Source: Bacillota bacterium (GTDB taxonomy: Bacteria; Bacillota; Clostridia; Christensenellales; Aristaeellaceae). From it: a stretch of DNA of 23,948 nt. The notes beneath the pieces were generated by a model that made no database searches, was not told where the DNA came from, and saw nothing but the letters and a program-made list of their open reading frames with translations. Shown here piece after piece: positions 19,665 through 23,948 of the stretch (position 1 is the stretch's first letter; every line of letters starts with the position of its first letter). The stretch lies in contig JAEZQK010000072.1 in the NCBI GenBank assembly GCA_023413135.1, forward strand, positions 1 through 23,948. Direction: 5' to 3'. Position numbers and translations under genes: made by a program.

Positions 19665-21452
19665 TCATTGCCCCACAACAGCCTTAATCCTGCGCACGCC
19701 GGCGGAGGAAGATTCCTCTTTGAGAATCTTGAAAGATCCCAAATCGCCGGTATTTTCAGCATGGGGGCCGCCGCAGATTTCCTTGCTGAACGTCCCCATA
19801 GTGTATACCTTAACCCGCTCGCCGTACTTGCTTTCAAACAGGCCGATGGCGCCCTGGGCCTTGGCCTCCTCCACAGTCATTTCCTCCAAGGTGATAGGGG
19901 CCTTGGCCGAAATGGCTTCGTTGACCAGCTTCTCCACCTCTTGAACCTCTTCAGGCGTCATCTTCCGGCCAAAGGAGAAATCAAAACGCAGCCGCTCCGC
20001 CGTGATGTTGGAGCCCTTTTGCGCCACTTCCTCGCCCAGGACCTTGCGCAGCGCGGCGTGCATCAAATGAGTGGCGGTGTGCAGCCTGGCCGTCTCATCG
20101 GTATGGTCAGCCAAGCCGCCCTTAAAGCGCTGCTCGGCGCCTGCCTGGGATGTGGCCTGGTGCTGCTTGAAGCACTCGTGGAAGCCTTCGACATCTACGG
20201 AAAGCCCACGCTCCTTGGCCAATTCCACCGTCATTTCAATGGGGAAGCCATAGGTATCGTACAGATGGAAGGCATTCAATCCATCAATGACTCCGCCTTC
20301 TACCTTTTGCGCCACCTTTTCAAATTCCTTGTTGCCCTGTTTCAGCGTGCGGGCAAACCTGGCTTCTTCCAGCTTCAACTGTTCCAGCACAAAGCCGGAA
20401 TTCTTGTCCAGTTCGGGATACACGGCTTTGTACTGGTCGATGATGACCTGCGCGATCTCGGCGGTAAAGTTGTCGGGCATACCCAATTGCATGCCGTAGC
20501 GCACGGCCCGGCGGATGATGCGGCGCAGCACATAGCCCTGGTCCACGTTGGAGGGGCTCACGCCCCGGTGGTCGCCCAGGATGAAGGTGGCGGTGCGGGT
20601 ATGGTCGGCAATGATGCGGAACGCCTTGGTGGTCTCGGCATCGCTCATATATGTCTTTCCGGACAGTTCGGCAATCTTGCCCAAGATGCCCGCGAACAGG
20701 TCGGTTTCATACACGGATTTTTTGCCCGTCAGCACGCAAATGGTCCGCTCCAGGCCCATGCCGGTATCCACGTTCTTCTGGGCAAGGGGGATGAAGGTGC
20801 CGTCGGTCTGCTTGTAATACTGCATGAATACGTCGTTCCAGATTTCCAGATAACGGCCGCAGGAGCAGGCGGGAGAGCAATCCGGGCCGCAGGGCTCCTT
20901 GTCGGTGATAATGAACATCTCGCTGTCGGGGCCGCAGGGGCCGGCACCCGGCAATCCCCACCAATTGTTCTCGCCAGGCAGGAAGAAAATACGTTCTTCC
21001 TTCACACCGCAGTCCCGCCATAATTGATAACTCTCCATATCCCGGGGGGCGGTTTCATCCCCGGCAAAGACAGAGAAGGCCAGCCGGTCGGGAGAGAGGC
21101 CCAGATACTCCGGGCTGGTTAGAAACTCCCAGCTCCAGGAGATGGCGTCTTTCTTGAAATAATCCCCCAGGCTCCAGTTGCCCAACATTTCAAAAAAGGT
21201 CAAATGCGAGGCGTCACCCACATCGTCGATGTCCCCGGTGCGCACGCACTTTTGCACATCGGTGAGCCGCGTGCCGGCGGGATGCTTGGCGCCCATCAAA
21301 TACGGAACAAGGGGATGCATGCCCGCGGTGGTAAAGAGCACCGTGGGGTCGTTTTCGGGAATAATGGAGGCGCTGGGGATCACGGCATGGCCCTTGGACT
21401 CAAAAAATTTCAAAAACAGCGATCTTAATTCATTGGACGTAAGCGGCTTCAT
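19665..21452 (-). CDS. alaS: Alanyl-tRNA synthetase, short form lacking the C-Ala domain
   Basis: A 595-residue enzyme that charges tRNA-Ala, recognising the G3-U70 pair. The class II catalytic core is complete (SNELRSLFLKFFESKGH, FTTAGMHPLVPYL, ASHLTFFEMLGNWSLGDYFK, GPCGPDSEMF), followed by the tRNA-binding helices and the editing domain with its metal site HTATH (458-462), C560 and H564. The protein stops right after SSAGVRRIKAVVG, the usual junction to the coiled coil and C-Ala domain, which are missing; typical bacterial AlaRS is about 870 residues. Short forms of this kind exist in Clostridia as far as I recall, so it is probably functional. The ATG at 21452 starts the conserved helix and AAGGAG lies 11-12 nt upstream. 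A consensus promoter is at 21534-21563. Confidence 0.95.
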   Translation of the reverse strand: MKPLTSNELRSLFLKFFESKGHAVIPSASIIPENDPTVLFTTAGMHPLVPYLMGAKHPAGTRLTDVQKCVRTGDIDDVGDASHLTFFEMLGNWSLGDYFKKDAISWSWEFLTSPEYLGLSPDRLAFSVFAGDETAPRDMESYQLWRDCGVKEERIFFLPGENNWWGLPGAGPCGPDSEMFIITDKEPCGPDCSPACSCGRYLEIWNDVFMQYYKQTDGTFIPLAQKNVDTGMGLERTICVLTGKKSVYETDLFAGILGKIAELSGKTYMSDAETTKAFRIIADHTRTATFILGDHRGVSPSNVDQGYVLRRIIRRAVRYGMQLGMPDNFTAEIAQVIIDQYKAVYPELDKNSGFVLEQLKLEEARFARTLKQGNKEFEKVAQKVEGGVIDGLNAFHLYDTYGFPIEMTVELAKERGLSVDVEGFHECFKQHQATSQAGAEQRFKGGLADHTDETARLHTATHLMHAALRKVLGEEVAQKGSNITAERLRFDFSFGRKMTPEEVQEVEKLVNEAISAKAPITLEEMTVEEAKAQGAIGLFESKYGERVKVYTMGTFSKEICGGPHAENTGDLGSFKILKEESSSAGVRRIKAVVGQ

Positions 21453-21533
21453 AATATTCTTCGCTCCTTCATCCTTCAGGCCGCATACGCATTTACGCGG
21501 CCCATATTCAGGCAATTTCCTGCAATTCGCTAC

Positions 21534-21563
21534 ATTATAAGGGAGATAAGCATTTGCTGTCAA
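21534..21563 (-). promoter_or_regulatory. Sigma-A promoter of alaS
   Basis: On the minus strand TTGACA (21563-21558) and TATAAT (21539-21534) are perfect hexamers, 18 nt apart. The -35 overlaps the stop codon (TGA) of the upstream membrane-protein gene. The leader is about 75 nt and contains a hairpin GGCCGC/GCGGCC (plus-strand 21479-21502); it is too short for a T-box. Confidence 0.8.
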
Positions 21564-21964
21564 GAAACGCCTCGCGCGTTTCTGGGATAACGGACGGCGC
21601 GTATGGCAACAGCCGACAAAAAGCCCATAAAGGCACTTTCCGCAAAGACGACTTCCCCACCCGCCATGGCAAAAAAGGCCAATGCCTCCACCTTTAAAAC
21701 GCCGGACCTAAACAGGTACTGGTACAGCACGGTCAAAAACAGTATTGCGGCAGGAATGAAAAAGAGGCCGCTGAAGCTTTCCCTCCGCCGCGCCCCCGCC
21801 AAAGGGATCAAAAGCGCCAACGATACACCTAACAGCAATCCCTTGATCACATTCAGAAAGAAGCCCAGTTCAGGAAATTCCTCGCCCAAGAAAGGAAAAA
21901 ACACGCCCAGCAAAAAGCATAAAAGCAGCGGCAAAACCACCACCAGCAGCTTGCGCAAAAACAC
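21560..21964 (-). CDS. Small four-helix membrane protein, unknown function
   Basis: A 134-residue hydrophobic protein that I cannot assign. Four predicted membrane helices: about 5-27 (LLVVVLPLLLCFLLGVFFPFL), 36-57 (FFLNVIKGLLLGVSLALLIPL), 66-84 (SGLFFIPAAILFLTVLYQY) and 94-122 (EALAFFAMAGGEVVFAESAFMGFLSA). Between helices 2 and 3 is an ARRRES turn. The start is the GTG at 21964, five bases after GGGAGGGAG. It lies 12 nt downstream of trmD, so it belongs to the rimM-trmD transcript, in the place where many Bacillota have rplS. Its stop codon overlaps the alaS -35 box, and a perfect hairpin AGAAACGC/GCGTTTCT (21563-21583) covers its last codons. Confidence 0.8.
   Translation of the reverse strand: MFLRKLLVVVLPLLLCFLLGVFFPFLGEEFPELGFFLNVIKGLLLGVSLALLIPLAGARRRESFSGLFFIPAAILFLTVLYQYLFRSGVLKVEALAFFAMAGGEVVFAESAFMGFLSAVAIRAVRYPRNARGVS
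21563..21583 (-). terminator. Hairpin at the end of the trmD operon
   Basis: AGAAACGC (21563-21570) pairs perfectly with GCGTTTCT (21576-21583) around a five-base loop. In the minus-strand transcript it ends CGTTTCTTGACA, so the T-rich tail is weak. It overlaps the alaS -35 box and may partly insulate alaS from readthrough. Confidence 0.45.
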
Positions 21965-21976
21965 TTATCTCCCTCC

Positions 21977-22702
21977 CTATTCCGTATGCTCCTGCAAAAA
22001 CTTTCTGTCCGCCGAAGTTAATTCCGTCTTCTCCAAAAGATCCGGGCGGAATCTTTTTGTGGCCAGCAAGGATTGCTGCCGCCGCCAGGCCTTTATTTTG
22101 GCATGATCGCCGTTTAAAAGCACCTCCGGCACTGTGGCGCCTTCCCATTCCCGTGGCCTGGTGTATTGCGGATATTCCAGCAGCCCGTCGGAAAAGGATT
22201 CCTCCTCCGGGCTTTCCCCGCTGCCAAGAACCCCCGGGATCAGGCGCGCCACGCAATCCACCAGCACCATGGCCGCCAGCTCGCCCCCGGTGAGGATATA
22301 ATCGCCAATGGAGATTTCCTCATCGATGCAAGCATCCAGCACCCGCTGGTCGACCCCTTCATAGTGGCCGCACAGTAGCACCAATTCGCTTTCCTTTGCC
22401 AGTTCCCTGGCCTTTGCCTGGGTGAAGGTTTTTCCCCTGGGTCCTAGATAAATCCGCCGGCCGGAAAAGGGCGGCTTGGCTGCTTCCGCCATGGCGGCGG
22501 CTATAGGCTGGGCCATCATCACCATGCCCGCCCCGCCGCCAAAAGGGTAATCATCGGTGTTCTGATGCTTCTTGTCGGAGAAGGGCCGGATGTCAATACA
22601 TTCGATATCCAGAAGGCCCGCTTCCCGGCCGCGGCCCAGGATGCTGGCATTCAGCACGCTTTCAAACATATCCGGGAAGATGGTCAGTATCTTAATCTTC
22701 AA
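21977..22702 (-). CDS. trmD: tRNA (guanine-37-N1)-methyltransferase
   Basis: A 241-residue SPOUT enzyme that uses S-adenosylmethionine to methylate G37 next to the anticodon, preventing +1 frameshifts. The trefoil-knot motifs are all present: MKIKILTIFPDMF at the start, DDYPFGGGAGMVM (50-62), LLCGHYEGVDQRV, and EISIGDYILTGGELAAMVLVD. The C-terminal tRNA-binding helices (PRPREWEG-like, LNGDHAKIKAWRRQQSL) are complete and the length is typical. It overlaps the rimM 3' end by 11 nt, the common arrangement, and is followed by a small membrane protein gene. Confidence 0.98.
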   Translation of the reverse strand: MKIKILTIFPDMFESVLNASILGRGREAGLLDIECIDIRPFSDKKHQNTDDYPFGGGAGMVMMAQPIAAAMAEAAKPPFSGRRIYLGPRGKTFTQAKARELAKESELVLLCGHYEGVDQRVLDACIDEEISIGDYILTGGELAAMVLVDCVARLIPGVLGSGESPEEESFSDGLLEYPQYTRPREWEGATVPEVLLNGDHAKIKAWRRQQSLLATKRFRPDLLEKTELTSADRKFLQEHTE

Positions 22703-23231
22703 AGAAAGCCACCTCGGGAAGCTTGTCCGCGTTAAGAACGATCTTGCGCTCCTTCACATCCACGTGCGGGATGGCGGCTTTCAGCGCAGGCATCAGCATG
22801 CGACCCTTGGGCGTGTCGAAGACATATACGTCTGTGCTTCCACCGGGTTGAAGAACATCCACAAGGGTGCCGATGACGTTCCCATTGGTGTCCACCGCCT
22901 CACAGCCGATGAGGTCGCAGATGAACACTTCATCTTCCGAAAGCTTGACCGCGTGGGCCCTGTCCACATACAGCTTCTGCCCGCGTAAGCCTTCGGCCTT
23001 GTCCCGGTCAGTAACGCCCGGGAAGGTCAAATAGGCGTACTCGCCATTTACCCGTGCGCCTGAAATGGGGTGGGGTTCATAGGCGCTTCCGTTTTGAAAA
23101 TACACCTGCGCAAGATGCAAAAAGCGGTTCGGGTCGTCGGTCAGGGGCTGGACCTTCACTTCCCCCCCGACGCCCTGGGGCTTTGTAATTTCTCCGATGA
23201 GAAGATACTCGCTCAATCCGGTATCGTTCAT
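22692..23231 (-). CDS. rimM: Ribosome maturation factor RimM
   Basis: A 179-residue 16S rRNA processing factor that binds ribosomal protein S19 and helps assemble the 30S head. The N-terminal barrel domain (8-95) starts LLIGEITKPQGVGGEVKV, the typical RimM opening, with FPGVTDRDKAEGLRGQKLYVD near 68-88. The C-terminal PRC-barrel (about 98-175) has EDEVFICDLIGCEAVDTNG, and ends in MLMPALKAAIPHVDVKERKI. Its start overlaps the stop of the upstream GNAT gene as ATGA, and its 3' end overlaps trmD, so the three are coupled. Confidence 0.97.
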   Translation of the reverse strand: MNDTGLSEYLLIGEITKPQGVGGEVKVQPLTDDPNRFLHLAQVYFQNGSAYEPHPISGARVNGEYAYLTFPGVTDRDKAEGLRGQKLYVDRAHAVKLSEDEVFICDLIGCEAVDTNGNVIGTLVDVLQPGGSTDVYVFDTPKGRMLMPALKAAIPHVDVKERKIVLNADKLPEVAFFED

Positions 23232-23794
23232 TTCTCCGCCTGTTCCGGCAAGGCTTCCCGCCGCGACAGCGACTTTGCGATGCGCTCCTTCATCTGACCG
23301 ATATCAGCCAGAAACACATCCACCGGAATCCTGCCATCCATTTGATATTCCTGCCGGTTTACCTGCGCGCCAAATTTTTTGTAGAAGGCGTTGGAGGGTG
23401 CGTGATGAAAGCAGTAAATCACCATCTGCTCCATCCCCAAAAGGGAAAAAAAGTCAAGGACATATTGGATTAGCCGCAGGGAGACCCCCTTGCCCCGGTA
23501 CTCGGGGTAGACCCACAGGCCGTTGAGCTCAATGCCCTGCTGCGGAATGTCCCCGTCATCGGCAAGGCTTGCGAACGCAACGCCCAGCATGTTCCCATCC
23601 TCAAAGGCGCCGATGAGCAGGCGGATGTCGTTATGCTCCTGCGCAGTGTGCATCCAATCCAACCAGAAACGAAGCTGCTTAGGAACGTTCATCGGATCAT
23701 CCGCAAGCCCGGCCAATTCCTCCGTCCAGCACAGGGCCTTGAGCTCCATGGCCTGGCGCATATCCTGTTCCAGCAGTTTTCGAATCGTAATCAT
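23228..23794 (-). CDS. GNAT family N-acetyltransferase in the khpA-rimM gap
   Basis: A 188-residue acetyl-CoA-dependent acetyltransferase. MITIRKLLEQDMRQAMELKALCW opens the domain; LIGAFEDGNMLGVAFASL, IELNGLWVYPEYRGKGVSLRLI (acetyl-CoA loop RGKGVS) and HAPSNAFYKKFGAQV complete it, and a 30-residue C-terminal helix follows. The ATG at 23794 begins the fold; GGGGG lies about seven bases upstream. A longer open frame to 23938 overlaps khpA and is not homologous. The stop overlaps the rimM start by 4 nt, so the gene is firmly inside this translation-related operon, where it is not standard. A role in acetylating a ribosomal protein or a drug is conceivable but not shown. Confidence 0.9.
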   Translation of the reverse strand: MITIRKLLEQDMRQAMELKALCWTEELAGLADDPMNVPKQLRFWLDWMHTAQEHNDIRLLIGAFEDGNMLGVAFASLADDGDIPQQGIELNGLWVYPEYRGKGVSLRLIQYVLDFFSLLGMEQMVIYCFHHAPSNAFYKKFGAQVNRQEYQMDGRIPVDVFLADIGQMKERIAKSLSRREALPEQAEK

Positions 23795-23828
23795 GGCCGT
23801 GCCCCCGACATGGACGCGGATAAAGGAA

Positions 23829-23849
23829 AGGCTGCCCTTTAAGCAGCCT
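23829..23849 (-). terminator. Hairpin with T-rich tail between khpA and the GNAT gene
   Basis: On the minus strand AGGCTGC pairs with GCAGCCT (arms 23843-23849 and 23829-23835) with a seven-base loop, followed by TTCCTTTAT. It may be an attenuating terminator lowering rimM-trmD expression relative to khpA and the genes upstream of it. Confidence 0.6.
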
Positions 23850-23861
23850 GACCTTATGCGT

Positions 23862-23948
23862 TCACTGGATCTCCACAAAAACAGGCTTGCTGTTTTTGAC
23901 CGTAGCGGCCTTGACCACCGCACGGATGGCCTTGGCAATGCGGCCCTG
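23862..23948 (-). CDS. khpA: KH-domain RNA-binding protein KhpA, C-terminal 28 residues (cut by window edge)
   Basis: The last 28 codons of a gene whose start is beyond the window. They read QGRIAKAIRAVVKAA near the edge and end PVFVEIQ, which matches the C-terminus of KhpA (YlqC), the small KH protein that pairs with KhpB in RNA binding and cell-envelope control in Bacillota. The GRIAKAIR stretch follows the GxxG loop of the KH fold in this family. The usual order rpsP-khpA-rimM-trmD supports the call, here with one GNAT gene inserted. Confidence 0.85.
   Translation of the reverse strand, partial: QGRIAKAIRAVVKAATVKNSKPVFVEIQ

Noticed and set aside
19413..21023. 536-codon open frame on the plus strand through the repeat island and antisense to alaS
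   Set aside because: Its first part reads through repeats and the rest is the complement of AlaRS; no start signal or homology.
21453..21533. T-box or L-alanine-responsive leader before alaS
   Set aside because: The leader from the clear promoter is only about 75 nt and lacks the T-box core; only one small hairpin is seen.

Overview
This 24 kb window looks like a chromosomal segment of an anaerobic, moderately GC-rich Bacillota (class Clostridia, probably a gut or sludge lineage). I infer this from the strong AGGAGG-type ribosome binding sites, sigma-A promoters of TTGACA/TATAAT type, DUF896 and DUF1292 proteins, a PadR regulator, HelD and the khpA-rimM-trmD order. No rRNA, tRNA, CRISPR array, phage gene or transposase gene was seen.

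Layout. (1) 1-2150: an accessory-looking stretch, by eye more AT-rich than the rest, with an O6-alkylguanine-DNA methyltransferase, a GNAT acetyltransferase and an unknown 154-aa protein, separated by repeats. (2) 2209-3870: a short-chain dehydrogenase/epimerase divergent from a PgsA-type CDP-alcohol phosphatidyltransferase. (3) 3871-4795: a gene-free repeat island. (4) 4796-6658: uvrC, followed by a second repeat island. (5) 7286-8518: DUF1292 and DUF896 genes and a divergent GNAT gene. (6) 8524-17709, minus strand: a tightly packed seven-gene run, helD > M1-type metallopeptidase > GT2-GtrA glycosyltransferase > two tandem phosphodiester glycosidase paralogues > degenerate Lgt-like membrane protein > degenerate GGDEF membrane protein. 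(7) 17808-19217, plus strand: a padR gene with a clear promoter and operator, translationally overlapping a NapH-like polyferredoxin membrane protein. (8) 19218-19664: a third repeat island. (9) 19665-23948, minus strand: khpA (partial) | GNAT-rimM-trmD-small membrane protein | alaS, the last encoding a short AlaRS without the C-Ala domain.

The most unusual signal is non-coding. Five copies of one element (starting CTCAATCG) lie at 1-102, 4088-4212 (minus), 4304-4426, 19471-19556 and 19557-19660. They keep length and unpaired segments but differ in stem sequences, with compensatory changes that preserve a 5' hairpin and, in three copies, a 3' hairpin carrying a TATT bulge. This looks like a structured, dispersed element; I do not recognise it as a named family. 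A second palindromic family (core GTAGGGGCGATT) fills the same islands.

The seven-gene run may be an envelope-polymer module: an export/glycosylation enzyme, two exported phosphodiester glycosidases, a lipid-transferase-like membrane protein lacking catalytic residues, and a probable c-di-GMP receptor that keeps the RxxD I-site but has lost the GGDEF active site. That joint function is inference from gene order.
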